53,887 nt of DNA from Lachnospiraceae bacterium (GCA_022799755.1 JAAWOU010000015.1:1-53887); one strand, 5' to 3'; positions 43,820-52,098 are shown, counted from the first letter of the stretch. Made by a program: numbers and translations. Notes: generated by a model not told the origin, from the letters alone.

Positions 43820-45832
43820 TTACCCCTCCTGTTTCCGGTACTGCACCGGGGTCAGGCCGTAATTTTTCTTAAATAAGCGATTGAAATGCTCCACATTCTC
43901 ATACCCCACCTCCGCGGCCACGGTCTCCACGGTCATGTCCGTCTCCCGCAGGAGCGTGCGGGCTTTCTTCATGCGCTCCTTGCGCACCGTTTCCTGGAAC
44001 GTCATGCCTGCCTTTTCCTTGATGTATTTGGACAGATAGGGTTTGGAGAGATGGAACTCCTCCGACAGGGTGTCCAGAGTCACGTTCATATAATCATTTT
44101 TGATGAACGTGATAATCTCCACAATCCGCTCTTCCCTGCCCACTGTGATGTGCTGCTCCACGGCCAGTCTGTTGGCGGCTGAAGCCAGCGCCGCTATGGA
44201 GGCCTTTATAATGTCCTCGTCTACGCCTACTCCCCAGTAGTATTTACCTCCGCACAGAATCGCCACATACGCCGCCGCCTTAGAGCTGGACCCCTTGGAG
44301 ATGGCATGCTCCTCGTACACGGACAGCTGATAGCTGATGCCGAAATAGGTCTTGATGGCATTGCTCACCGCATCCAGACGTCCGTTTCCGCCTGCCCTAA
44401 TGATGCGGTTCTCTCCGTTCTGCTCTATGGTCACCTCTGCCTGAATACCCTTTTCCTGCCGGAAATGACACTCCGGTATCCGGAACACACCCCGGGGGGC
44501 AATATAATTTTCTTCAAAAATGGCATAGACCTCGGCGGGATGCAGCTCCTGATGCCGCCTGTCCGACACGCCCTTGATGAGATACCCCACTTCCTCTTTC
44601 ATCGCCGCCGGAAGAGAGAATCCAAACTGCTGCTTCAGCACAAAGGCCACACCGCCCTTGCCGGAGACGCTGTTGATCCGGATCACATCGGACTCGTACT
44701 CCCGTCCCACGTCCTGGGGATCGATGGGCAGATAGGGCACATCCCAGCGGTTCCCGCTCTTCCCCTCTTTCAGCCATGTCATGCCCTTGCTGATGGCGTC
44801 CTGATGGGAGCCGGAGAAAGCCGTGAACACCAGATCCCCCGCGTAGGGCACCCTCTCGTGGACCCGCATGCCCGTAAAGCGCTCATAGGCCTCCCTCACC
44901 TGCATGATATTGGAAAAATCCAGTCCGCTGTCCACGCCGTGGCACATCATGTTGATCGCCACCGTGACGATATCCACATTCCCCGTGCGCTCTCCGTTGC
45001 CGAAAAGCGTTCCCTCCACGCGGTCCGCCCCCGCAAGGATGCCGAATTCCGCATCGCTGACCCCGCACCCCCTGTCATTGTGAGGGTGGACGCTCAAGAC
45101 TACGTTTTCGCGGTATTTCATATGTTTATGCATATACTCCACCTGGCAGGCGAACACATGGGGCATGGCCACCTGCACCGTGGTGGGCAGATTGATTATT
45201 GCCTTGTGGTCCGCATCCGGCTGCCATATGTCCAGCACCGCATTGCAGACCTCCAGAGCGTACTCCGGCTCAGTCTGGGAAAAGCTCTCCGGGCTGTACT
45301 CAAAGGTAAAGCTGCCGTCCGTCTCCTGCGCCATCTCTTTCAGCAGCTTCGCGCCGTCCACCGCCAGCTGCTTGATGGCCTCTTTGTCTTTCCGGAAGAC
45401 CTGCTCCCTCTGTTCTACCGATGTGGAATTATACAGATGCACCACCGCGTGGGGAGCCCCTTTCACCGCCTCGAAAGTCTTGCGGATGATATGCTCCCTG
45501 GCCTGGGTCAGCACCTGGATGGTCACGTCCTCCGGAATCATGTCCCTTTCGATCAGGGCCCGGATGAAATTGTACTCCGTGTCCGAGGAGGCCGGGAATC
45601 CCACCTCTATCTCCTTGAACCCGATGTCCACCAGGAGCTTGAAAAACTCCAGCTTATCCTCCAGAGGCATGGGATCGATCAGGGCCTGATTGCCGTCCCG
45701 CAGGTCCACGCTGCACCACACGGGAGGCTTTTCTATGGTGTCTTTCTTCACCCAATCATAGGTCACCTCCGGCGGCATATGGTAAGTTTTGCCGTATTTC
45801 TGGCTGACTGTGCTTTTTTTCATAATCTGCAT
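43820..45832 (-). CDS. leuA: 2-isopropylmalate synthase fused to an AraC-type DNA-binding domain
   Basis: A 670-residue fusion in one uninterrupted frame. Residues about 35-400 are the HMGL-like TIM barrel of the long (LeuA2/yeast-like) isopropylmalate synthase: SVDLRDGNQAL (41-51), metal-binding HPHND (249-253), NGERTGN (279-285) and SGKGG (390-394). Residues about 450-560 are the LeuA dimer/leucine-binding regulatory domain. Residues about 566-668 are an AraC/XylS double helix-turn-helix: LSEEFHLSKPYLSKYIKEKAG, then VAAEVGYENVEHFNRLFKKN and the family end GLTPVQYRK. The enzyme condenses acetyl-CoA with 2-oxoisovalerate in leucine synthesis and is normally inhibited by leucine. No other leu gene is adjacent. 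The fusion suggests a leucine-responsive trigger enzyme; this is inference. Confidence 0.93.
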   Translation of the reverse strand: MQIMKKSTVSQKYGKTYHMPPEVTYDWVKKDTIEKPPVWCSVDLRDGNQALIDPMPLEDKLEFFKLLVDIGFKEIEVGFPASSDTEYNFIRALIERDMIPEDVTIQVLTQAREHIIRKTFEAVKGAPHAVVHLYNSTSVEQREQVFRKDKEAIKQLAVDGAKLLKEMAQETDGSFTFEYSPESFSQTEPEYALEVCNAVLDIWQPDADHKAIINLPTTVQVAMPHVFACQVEYMHKHMKYRENVVLSVHPHNDRGCGVSDAEFGILAGADRVEGTLFGNGERTGNVDIVTVAINMMCHGVDSGLDFSNIMQVREAYERFTGMRVHERVPYAGDLVFTAFSGSHQDAISKGMTWLKEGKSGNRWDVPYLPIDPQDVGREYESDVIRINSVSGKGGVAFVLKQQFGFSLPAAMKEEVGYLIKGVSDRRHQELHPAEVYAIFEENYIAPRGVFRIPECHFRQEKGIQAEVTIEQNGENRIIRAGGNGRLDAVSNAIKTYFGISYQLSVYEEHAISKGSSSKAAAYVAILCGGKYYWGVGVDEDIIKASIAALASAANRLAVEQHITVGREERIVEIITFIKNDYMNVTLDTLSEEFHLSKPYLSKYIKEKAGMTFQETVRKERMKKARTLLRETDMTVETVAAEVGYENVEHFNRLFKKNYGLTPVQYRKQEG

Positions 45833-45883
45833 TCCTTTCTGTTCGCGCTTTCAGGCAACAAAGAAAATGGTTTCCGCGCTGTC

Positions 45884-45921
45884 GATTTTAAAATCATAAC
45901 ACGAAATTCCGGGAATCGCAA
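45884..45921 (-). promoter_or_regulatory. leuA-araC promoter with palindrome over the -10
   Basis: On the minus strand TTGCGA (45916-45921), 17-base spacer, TATGAT (45893-45898), about 60 bases before the start codon. A perfect 12-bp palindrome GATTTTAAAATC (45884-45895) overlaps the -10 and start-site region, where a bound repressor would block transcription. Confidence 0.6.
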
Positions 45922-46033
45922 GAGCTTTTTTAATGATCGCAATTGATTTTTCTTGTTATTTCAGAATCTTATATTATATTTTTCCTGATAAAATCAATAT
46001 TTATAGCAGAGATGGATTGTTCTATTTTTATTT

Positions 46034-46060
46034 GTCTGCATGTTCTTTTTTAATGCAGAC
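46034..46060. repeat. Inverted repeat upstream of leuA-araC
   Basis: GTCTGCAT and ATGCAGAC form 8-bp perfect arms with an 11-base A/T-rich centre, about 200 bases upstream of the fusion gene and about 105 bases past the GNAT stop. It has no strong T-run, so an operator is as likely as a terminator. The remainder of 45833-46164 holds no gene or T-box-like leader that I can see. Confidence 0.5.
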
Positions 46061-46164
46061 TTCGAGATGCTCTCCGATACCGCTTTCAACATCCGCCGGA
46101 ATCCGGCCGCAGTTTCAATCCAATCCGTCATTGCCTTTTCCGGCAAAGCCACGGAAGAGAAAAC

Positions 46165-46929
46165 CTATCTGCTCCACTCATAGACTATATATTCATGGTC
46201 AAAATGGTATCCCAGCTTCTGCGCCAAAGCCACGGACCACAGGTTCTGGGCGTCCCAGCTGGGGTACCAGCCCCGCTCCAGGCAGTCCAGGATCAGCTTC
46301 GCGCCGCAGATATATGCCAGCCCTCGCCTCCTGTAGTCCGTCCTGGTGTCGATTTCAATCTCGATGCCTCCCAGATAGCCGGCGTAAGAAGAGGCCCCGG
46401 AGACCGGCTCTCCGTCTTTCAGGATAATGGCTCCCAGCCCGCGGTCCTGGTAATGAGCATAATCCCGATACAGCGCCGCCCAGTCCCTGCACCAGGGAAT
46501 CTCCCTGCATCGCCAAAACAGCTCCTCGTCCATCCCCCTCAGCTCGTACTCTTCCCCCAGGCCGTCCACTGCAGCCTGCAGCTTCTCCCTGTCAAAGACA
46601 TCCGGCTCTTTCTTTATGGCGTAGCGAACCCCTTTGCGCACCCTCGGGCCATGGCAGTCCAGGATCAGCTCCGCCCAGTTCTCCTCCCGGGGCGTCAGAA
46701 TCAGGAAATTCCCGCCGCTGCGCCGCGGCCCCTCCATAGCCAGCTCCCTGTCAGGCTTTCCCGCAAAAAAGGCAAAATCCCCCAAAAGCGCCATGACAGA
46801 CTCCGGCTTTTCCCCATGGTCCCCATAAATCTTCCCCATCGTCCCCTGCAGGCACGACCACACAAGCGTCTCCTGCCAGCCCGCGAACAGAGGCGCTGTT
46901 ATTTCCGGTTCTGTTATCTCGAAAATCAT
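46165..46929 (-). CDS. GNAT-family N-acetyltransferase
   Basis: A 254-residue protein with a C-terminal GNAT acetyl-CoA fold (about residues 110-250). The GNAT core is ALYRDYAHYQDRGLGAIILKDGEPVSGASSYAG, then IEIEIDTRTDYRRRGLAYICGAKLI, whose Arg-Arg-Gly-Leu-Ala forms the pyrophosphate loop. The N-terminal half resembles the ZmaR-like GNAT proteins and probably shapes the acceptor site. The acceptor is unknown. It has a long perfect dyad 43 bases upstream of its start that may regulate it. Confidence 0.87.
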   Translation of the reverse strand: MIFEITEPEITAPLFAGWQETLVWSCLQGTMGKIYGDHGEKPESVMALLGDFAFFAGKPDRELAMEGPRRSGGNFLILTPREENWAELILDCHGPRVRKGVRYAIKKEPDVFDREKLQAAVDGLGEEYELRGMDEELFWRCREIPWCRDWAALYRDYAHYQDRGLGAIILKDGEPVSGASSYAGYLGGIEIEIDTRTDYRRRGLAYICGAKLILDCLERGWYPSWDAQNLWSVALAQKLGYHFDHEYIVYEWSR

Positions 46930-46971
46930 TCTTATTCTCCCTTGTTCTTTTCTTATTTTTCTTGCTTTTTG

Positions 46972-47006
46972 TACAAAATAGTCTACAACTTGCAGACTAT
47001 TTTGTA
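46972..47006. repeat. 13-bp perfect inverted repeat between divergent GNAT and antiporter genes
   Basis: TACAAAATAGTCT and AGACTATTTTGTA are perfect 13-base arms around a 9-base centre. It is 43 bases upstream of the GNAT start and about 150 bases upstream of the antiporter promoter. No T-run follows and no gene ends here, so an operator for a dimeric regulator is more likely than a terminator. Confidence 0.65.
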
Positions 47007-47158
47007 TCCATCATTTTTGCAACTTCAGATTCCAATGTTCTATTGTACTCCCTCCCCCATTTGTCGAACCGATTATAACACAGAACCGCTGATCCTATCA
47101 AATTCTTTTGTGGAAACCGCCGAAATGATCAGTCCGCCACACTTTTCCCAAAAGGGAC

Positions 47159-47186
47159 TTTACGCGGAGAAAATTTGTGCTATAAT
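47159..47186 (+). promoter_or_regulatory. Promoter of the Kef-type antiporter
   Basis: TTTACG (47159-47164), 16-base spacer, TATAAT (47181-47186), about 65 bases before the antiporter start. Confidence 0.6.
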
Positions 47187-47250
47187 CAATATTTGGTTAG
47201 AGTACAGCAGAATTTATCTATCGAGACAAAAAGGAAAGAGTGACTAAGCA

Positions 47251-48435
47251 ATGGAAACCTATGATATCTTTAAGGATCTGGCAATTATCGTCGTATTCGC
47301 AAAAGTTTTCGGCATACTGGCCCGAAAATGCAAGGCCCCCCAGGTGGTGGGAGAAATTATCGCAGGGCTCCTGATCGGCCCCAGCGTGCTGGGACTGGTA
47401 CAGCAGTCGGATTTTCTGGCGCGCATGGCTGAGATCGGCGTGGTGCTTCTGATGTTCTCCGCAGGCCTGGAGACAAATCTGAAAGAGCTGATGAAAACAG
47501 GGCCAAAGGCGCTCCTGATCGCCTGCTCCGGCGTGTTCGTGCCATTGCTGGGAGGCGCGCTTCTGTACATGGGCTTTTACGGCTCCGCTCCCTGGGGCTC
47601 TGAGAGCTTCTATAAAGCAGTGTTCATCGGCGTCATCATGACTGCTACCAGCGTCAGTATCACGGTGCAGTCCCTGAAAGAGATGGGAAAGCTTCAGGGA
47701 AAAGTGGGCACCACCATTTTAAGCGCCGCCATAATCGACGACGTCATCGGCATCATTGTGCTGACTTTTGTCATCGGCTTCAAGAATCCCGCCTCCAACC
47801 CCGGGAGCGTGGTCGTCTCCACCGTGCTGTTCTTTGTTATGGCGCTGGTGGTGGGCTTCATTGTATACAAAATATTCAAAAAGATCGACGAGCGCTATCC
47901 CCATACCCAGAGAATCCCCATCCTGGGACTTGCGCTGTGTTTCTTCTTCGCCTATGCGGCGGAGCGCTACTTCGGCATTGCGGATATTACAGGCGCCTAT
48001 GTGGCAGGTATCGTACTGTGCTCCATCCGTGACTCCTCCTACATAGACCGCAAGATGGAAGTCAGCTCCTACATCATCTTCGGGCCCGTGTTCTTCGCCA
48101 GCATCGGCCTGAAGACCAGCATTGACAATGTGAGCGCGGGGCTCCTGCTGTTCTCCGTGGGATTCGTCGTGGTGGCTCTGATTACCAAGATCATCGGCTG
48201 CGGTCTGATGTCCAAAGCCTGCCGCTTCTCTCTCCAGGACAGCCTTAAGATCGGCGTAGGCATGATGACCAGGGGGGAGGTGGCCCTGATCGTGGCCCAG
48301 AAAGGATTGTCTGTGGGACTTTTGACACCGGAGTATTTCACGGCGGTGATTCTGCTGATCATCGTGTCCAGCATCTCCACGCCTATCATTTTAAAGCTTC
48401 TATATGCAAGAGACAAAGAGACAGCGGCTGCGTAA
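47251..48435 (+). CDS. Kef/NapA-type cation:proton antiporter (CPA2)
   Basis: A 394-residue protein with about 12-13 membrane spans and no C-terminal nucleotide-binding domain. The start contains the CPA2 pattern ARKCKAPQVVGEIIAGLLIGPSVLG, and the ion-binding Asp pair lies in SAAIIDDVIGIIVL (about residues 158-171). The GMMTRGEVALIVAQKG motif near the end is typical. It exchanges Na+ or K+ for protons. The ATG follows AAGGAAAGAG. It is a single-gene unit with its own promoter and terminator. Confidence 0.93.
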   Translation: METYDIFKDLAIIVVFAKVFGILARKCKAPQVVGEIIAGLLIGPSVLGLVQQSDFLARMAEIGVVLLMFSAGLETNLKELMKTGPKALLIACSGVFVPLLGGALLYMGFYGSAPWGSESFYKAVFIGVIMTATSVSITVQSLKEMGKLQGKVGTTILSAAIIDDVIGIIVLTFVIGFKNPASNPGSVVVSTVLFFVMALVVGFIVYKIFKKIDERYPHTQRIPILGLALCFFFAYAAERYFGIADITGAYVAGIVLCSIRDSSYIDRKMEVSSYIIFGPVFFASIGLKTSIDNVSAGLLLFSVGFVVVALITKIIGCGLMSKACRFSLQDSLKIGVGMMTRGEVALIVAQKGLSVGLLTPEYFTAVILLIIVSSISTPIILKLLYARDKETAAA

Positions 48436-48449
48436 GCCGCTGTCCTTTT
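48421..48449 (+). terminator. Terminator of the antiporter gene
   Basis: 9-bp stem ACAGCGGCT / AGCCGCTGT with a 5-base loop, then CCTTTTGTT. The stem begins within the last coding triplets. Confidence 0.85.
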
Positions 48450-48471
48450 GTTGTATCGTTATTTTCCGGCT

Positions 48472-49590
48472 TCAGCCTTTTACGGCCTTGTCCCCGCTCA
48501 GCAGCCTGTGAATCTTCTCATGGGGATCCAAAAGCTTGGAAATAGACTCTCCCGCATTCACGGAATGGATGTATATGGCAATATATTTCGTGATGTCCAC
48601 TTCCCTGTACCAGGGCGCATTCCGGATTTCCTCCCGGCGATAGGAGGCATTTGTGATAAACACGGCTTCGATGACTTTCTTGCGGTAAGCTTCATCAAAC
48701 TTTTCAAGTCCCTCGGTAAACAGCGCAAAGGTCGCCGCCGCGAAGACCCTCTTAGCCCCCTGCTTCTTACAGTATTTCGCCACGTCCAGCATGGTAGTGC
48801 CGGAGCAGATCATGTCGTCCACAATGAATACGTCCTTGTTCTTCACGCTGGGGCCGATGTACTTATGCACGTCCACCACGTAATTACCGCCCACTACTTT
48901 CGTCCTGGATCTGCGCTTATAGAAAATGCCCATATCCAGCCCAAGCTCATTGGTATATTTGAAATTCCGTGTCGTCGCGCCTAAATCAGGAGAAATGAAC
49001 AGCGAATTATCCTCACAGAAGACAATATCCGGATAATTGCGTTTGATAGCTTTAATCACTTGATAGATGGGAAACAGATCGTCAAAACCACTGTAAGGAA
49101 CGGCATTCGCCACCCTGTTGTCATGGACGTCGAAAGCCGTGATATTCTTCACGCCAATGTTCTCCAATTCCCGCAGCGCCATAGCGCAGTCCAGGGACTC
49201 TCTGGAGATCCGTCTGTCCTGACGGCTGGCGTACAGAAGCGGCGAGATCACATTGACCCTGAACGCCTTGCCGCCCACCGCCGAGACCGTTCTCTTCAGG
49301 TTCTGAAAATGCTCGTCCGGCGACATGGGTACGGTCTGTCCGTACATCTGATAGCTGCAGGAAAAATTCCCCACGTCCATCAGGATATACACGTCCGCGC
49401 CGCGGACCGTATCCTCCAGCACCGCTTTCGCATCGCCTGTGGAAAACCGGACAATCTGGGAATTCACCACATGGCATGCCTCTTTGTTGTACGTCTCCCG
49501 CAGATAATACTCAATCTTTTCCGCCAGCTCTTCTGTTCCGTACAGGGGAATCAGTACGATGGGAATAGAATGATTTGCCAATGGACTCAT
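48472..49590 (-). CDS. prs: Ribose-phosphate pyrophosphokinase (PRPP synthetase)
   Basis: A 372-residue enzyme making PRPP from ribose 5-phosphate and ATP, supplying Hpt and nucleotide, His and Trp synthesis. The PRPP-binding loop VFIVDDMICSGTTM is at residues 254-267, and the ATP-binding ASRQDRRISRES flap at 121-132 matches class I enzymes. With 372 residues it is longer than the usual 310-320. The additional length lies mainly in the N-terminal half and is usual for this clostridial subgroup. The ATG has AAGGAGGA upstream. Confidence 0.94.
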   Translation of the reverse strand: MSPLANHSIPIVLIPLYGTEELAEKIEYYLRETYNKEACHVVNSQIVRFSTGDAKAVLEDTVRGADVYILMDVGNFSCSYQMYGQTVPMSPDEHFQNLKRTVSAVGGKAFRVNVISPLLYASRQDRRISRESLDCAMALRELENIGVKNITAFDVHDNRVANAVPYSGFDDLFPIYQVIKAIKRNYPDIVFCEDNSLFISPDLGATTRNFKYTNELGLDMGIFYKRRSRTKVVGGNYVVDVHKYIGPSVKNKDVFIVDDMICSGTTMLDVAKYCKKQGAKRVFAAATFALFTEGLEKFDEAYRKKVIEAVFITNASYRREEIRNAPWYREVDITKYIAIYIHSVNAGESISKLLDPHEKIHRLLSGDKAVKG

Positions 49591-49703
49591 GTCTTCCTCC
49601 TTATGCTGTAATCGAAAGTTGTCGGGGTAACCATTACCAGTGTATAATATTTCCTCTTGGTTTACAAGCCCAAAAGTTACGATTCAGGACTTTCAAATCT
49701 TAC

Positions 49704-49732
49704 TATACTTATCCAGGCAAATAAAGTATAAT
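49704..49732. promoter_or_regulatory. Inverted repeat overlapping a -10 element
   Basis: Arms TATACTT (49704-49710) and AAGTATA (49724-49730) overlap a plus-strand TATAAT (49727-49732) that could be the -10 for the acetyltransferase transcript. No good -35 is seen. It may be an operator. Confidence 0.4.
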
Positions 49733-49788
49733 AAATCTAAGCATATTCCAATCGCTTTCATAAATAACATGAATCGGGAGTTTTTTAA

Positions 49789-49833
49789 ATGAATACAGCA
49801 TCAAAACTGACAGTAAAGGAGAATGTAAAATGA
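49789..49833 (+). CDS. 14-residue leader ORF coupled to the acetyltransferase gene
   Basis: An ATG at 49789, with GGGAG 8 bases upstream, opens a frame of 14 codons (MNTASKLTVKENVK). Its TGA overlaps the acetyltransferase start in ATGA. The ribosome site of the main gene (AAAGGAG) lies inside it. It may be a leader peptide coupling translation; no attenuator hairpin is apparent. Confidence 0.45.
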   Translation: MNTASKLTVKENVK

Positions 49834-50465
49834 GCACGATGAAAGAAAAAATGCACACAGGTGAACTTTATCTTCCCGGGGATAATGAGATTGTGGAACG
49901 GCAGACAAAATGTCTTGACTGCCTTTATGAATTTAACATGACTCGTCCTACGGAATTTGAGAAGCGTCAGGCCATGCTGAAAGAGATGTTCGCAGAAATC
50001 GGTGAGAATTGTTACATTGAACCTCCTTTCCACTCAAATTGGGGCGGAAGTCATGTTCACTTCGGAAAAAATATTTATGCAAACTTTAATTTGACCTGCG
50101 TAGACGATACCCATATCTATGTGGGTGACTATACTATGTTTGGCCCAAATGTTACGATTACTACCGCAGGACATCCGATTCTGCCGGAACTTAGGGAAAA
50201 AATTTATCAGTATAATGCAGCTGTCAGGATAGGCAGAAACTGTTGGATCGGGGCCGGGGCTGTTATCCTGCCCGGAATCACAATCGGAGACAATGTAGTA
50301 GTCGGTGCGGGCAGCATTGTGACAAAAGATTTGCCGTCCAATGTTGTAGCTGTGGGGAATCCTTGCAGGGTGTTGCGCGAAGTAAACGAGCATGACAGAG
50401 AGTATTATTTTAGGGACAGGAAAATTGATTGGAATACTATAGAATCCCAAAGCGCTTCCCTGTGA
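49830..50465 (+). CDS. Maltose/galactoside-type sugar O-acetyltransferase (hexapeptide repeat)
   Basis: A 211-residue trimeric left-handed beta-helix acetyltransferase of the LacA/Maa group. The N-terminal MAT domain (MHTGELYLPGDNEIVERQTKCLDCLYEFN) precedes hexapeptide repeats, with the catalytic His in TTAGHPI (about residue 116) and the acetyl-CoA stretch RIGRNCWIGAGAVILPGITIGDN. It acetylates imported or intracellular sugars, a detoxification role. Base composition is more A+T-rich than the genes to its left. Confidence 0.93.
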   Translation: MSTMKEKMHTGELYLPGDNEIVERQTKCLDCLYEFNMTRPTEFEKRQAMLKEMFAEIGENCYIEPPFHSNWGGSHVHFGKNIYANFNLTCVDDTHIYVGDYTMFGPNVTITTAGHPILPELREKIYQYNAAVRIGRNCWIGAGAVILPGITIGDNVVVGAGSIVTKDLPSNVVAVGNPCRVLREVNEHDREYYFRDRKIDWNTIESQSASL

Positions 50466-50637
50466 TATGTCCGGGCAGATCTTTGACCGGAATCTTTACC
50501 AAATTTTGTTTTCCCTGAATATCTGCAGGCCCGGCAGCTTGCCTTTCACAGTCAGCCTTTCCGGGTATTGCTGCCGGACGTCTTCCCCGTATTTCCGGTC
50601 TTGATACCGTCCCTGCCTGCATCGCTTGTCTTTCAGC

Positions 50638-50982
50638 TTACGTGCTTGCCCGCACCTTTTGAATCATCGCTTTTGCTTCATCCTTTTTCAAAACCTTTCC
50701 GCAGGACACAACTTTCCCGTCCACAACCAGCGCCGGGGTAGTCATTACTCCATAAGCAGCAATCTGCGCGAAATCCGTCACATGTTCCATGCAAGTGTCC
50801 ATTCCCAACTCCTCCAGCGCGGCCCGAACGGCCTCCTCCAGAGCATTGCATTCGGCGCAGCCGCTTCCCAGCACCTTGACCCCGGCAGAAGCCTTTCCCG
50901 TTTCGGCCTGTGCCATCGCTTCCGGGGTACAGCTGCAGCAGCCGGATTTTGTTTCTCCTTTTTTCTTGCGAAACAGTCCCAT
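50638..50982 (-). CDS. Thioredoxin-like (TM0996/MTH895-type) small disulfide protein
   Basis: A 114-residue protein whose last about 78 residues form a small thioredoxin fold of the redox-active disulfide protein 2 type: GSGCAECNAL holds the Cys-x-x-Cys pair and TTPALVVDGKVV the cis-Pro. An N-terminal extension carries a Cys-rich GCCSC motif that could bind a metal. It follows the ArsP-like permease by 20 bases, and such proteins often accompany DUF318/ArsP permeases. The region 50466-50637 downstream contains nothing I can assign. Confidence 0.88.
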   Translation of the reverse strand: MGLFRKKKGETKSGCCSCTPEAMAQAETGKASAGVKVLGSGCAECNALEEAVRAALEELGMDTCMEHVTDFAQIAAYGVMTTPALVVDGKVVSCGKVLKKDEAKAMIQKVRAST

Positions 50983-51002
50983 TGATCATACCTCCCTATA
51001 AT

Positions 51003-52004
51003 TTATAGTAGAAAAAATTGGAACCATTGAAACAGATAGCCCACAATGATGATGCCAATGGTACAGATGCCGATAAACAAAGCCAGCAGTCTTGGTTTTA
51101 CCGCTTTGCGAAGCATAATCATTGACGGTAAGCTTAATGTAGTAACGGCCATCATAAAAGCTAAAATCGTGCCGAACTGTGCGCCCTTGTAGAGGAGGGC
51201 CTCCGCCACAGGAATCGTTCCGAAAATGTCGGCGTACATGGGAACGCCCACCAACGTGGCTAGGATAACTCCGAAAGGATTGTTGCCGCCCAGCACGGTC
51301 TCGACCCAGCTTTCCGGTATCCAGTTATGAATGACAGCGCCAATACCCACGCCAATCAAAATATACGGAAATACTTTCCTGAAAGTGGATGCAACTTGTT
51401 CTCTTGCATACAAAACCCGCTCCCGCACTGTCAGCGCAGGGGCTTCTATGTCCACACGCCCGGCCTTGCGGATAAATTCTTCCACATATGGCTCCATGTG
51501 CAATTTCTCAATCACGGCGCCTCCTGCCACGGCAATCATCAGCCCCACAACCACATAGACAACAGCAACTTTTGCCCCGAAAATGCTCATTAGCAGGATC
51601 AGACTTCCCAAATCCACCATGGGTGACGATATCAGAAAAGAAAAAGTAACTCCCAGTGGTAGTCCCGCGCTGGTAAATCCGATAAACAGCGGAATGGACG
51701 AGCAGGAACAAAACGGCGTCACAGTACCCAGCAGGGCGGAGACGATATTTGCTCCCACACCGTGAAACCTGCCTAATATCCGCTTGCTCCGTTCCGGCGG
51801 AAAATAGCTTTGAATAATAGAAATCACAAAAATCAAACAGCAAAGCAGCACCGTGATCTTCAACATGTCATAGAGAAAAAAACGGACGCTCCCCCCTACG
51901 CGTTCTCCCACATCCAGTCCCATCATAGAAAGGCCTCTGCCGATCAGCTCATTCAGCCACTTCATTCCTAAAACCTGGTCTTGGATAAATTGCCATATGC
52001 CCAT
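51003..52004 (-). CDS. ArsP/YraQ-family (DUF318) permease
   Basis: A 333-residue membrane protein with about eight to ten spans. The conserved TPFCSCSSIPLFIG motif (about residues 93-106) carries the paired Cys typical of ArsP/UPF0718 permeases, and a second conserved region is VPMYADIFGTIPVAEAL. Characterised ArsP members export trivalent organoarsenicals; other members of DUF318 are uncharacterised. The neighbouring ArsR-type regulator with Cys residues supports a metal or metalloid role. It has its own promoter and operator at 52037-52066. Confidence 0.88.
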   Translation of the reverse strand: MGIWQFIQDQVLGMKWLNELIGRGLSMMGLDVGERVGGSVRFFLYDMLKITVLLCCLIFVISIIQSYFPPERSKRILGRFHGVGANIVSALLGTVTPFCSCSSIPLFIGFTSAGLPLGVTFSFLISSPMVDLGSLILLMSIFGAKVAVVYVVVGLMIAVAGGAVIEKLHMEPYVEEFIRKAGRVDIEAPALTVRERVLYAREQVASTFRKVFPYILIGVGIGAVIHNWIPESWVETVLGGNNPFGVILATLVGVPMYADIFGTIPVAEALLYKGAQFGTILAFMMAVTTLSLPSMIMLRKAVKPRLLALFIGICTIGIIIVGYLFQWFQFFLL

Positions 52005-52036
52005 AGAGAAACCTCACTTTCCATTTTGAATACAAC

Positions 52037-52066
52037 ATATCAAAAAATTTTGATATAAAATGTCAA
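52037..52066 (-). promoter_or_regulatory. Promoter and ArsR-type operator of the ArsP-like permease
   Basis: On the minus strand TTGACA (52061-52066), 18-base spacer, TGATAT (52037-52042). The dyad ATATCAAAA-AA-TTTTGATAT (52037-52056) has 9-bp arms and covers the spacer and -10, where a bound repressor would block RNA polymerase. Its ATCAA/TTGAT core matches the site upstream of the arsR-like gene. Confidence 0.7.
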
Positions 52067-52067
52067 G

Positions 52068-52098
52068 ATAAACGCCATCTCACTATGATGGCGTTTAT
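52068..52098. terminator. Hairpin at the end of the arsR-like gene
   Basis: 12-bp perfect stem ATAAACGCCATC / GATGGCGTTTAT with a 7-base loop, overlapping the regulator's stop codon. T content after it is modest, so it may only partly stop transcripts before the permease promoter. Confidence 0.65.

Noticed and set aside
45833..46164. Leucine T-box or leader-peptide attenuator upstream of leuA
   Set aside because: No specifier hairpin, AGGGTGG-type T-box sequence, run of Leu codons or terminator/antiterminator pair was found.
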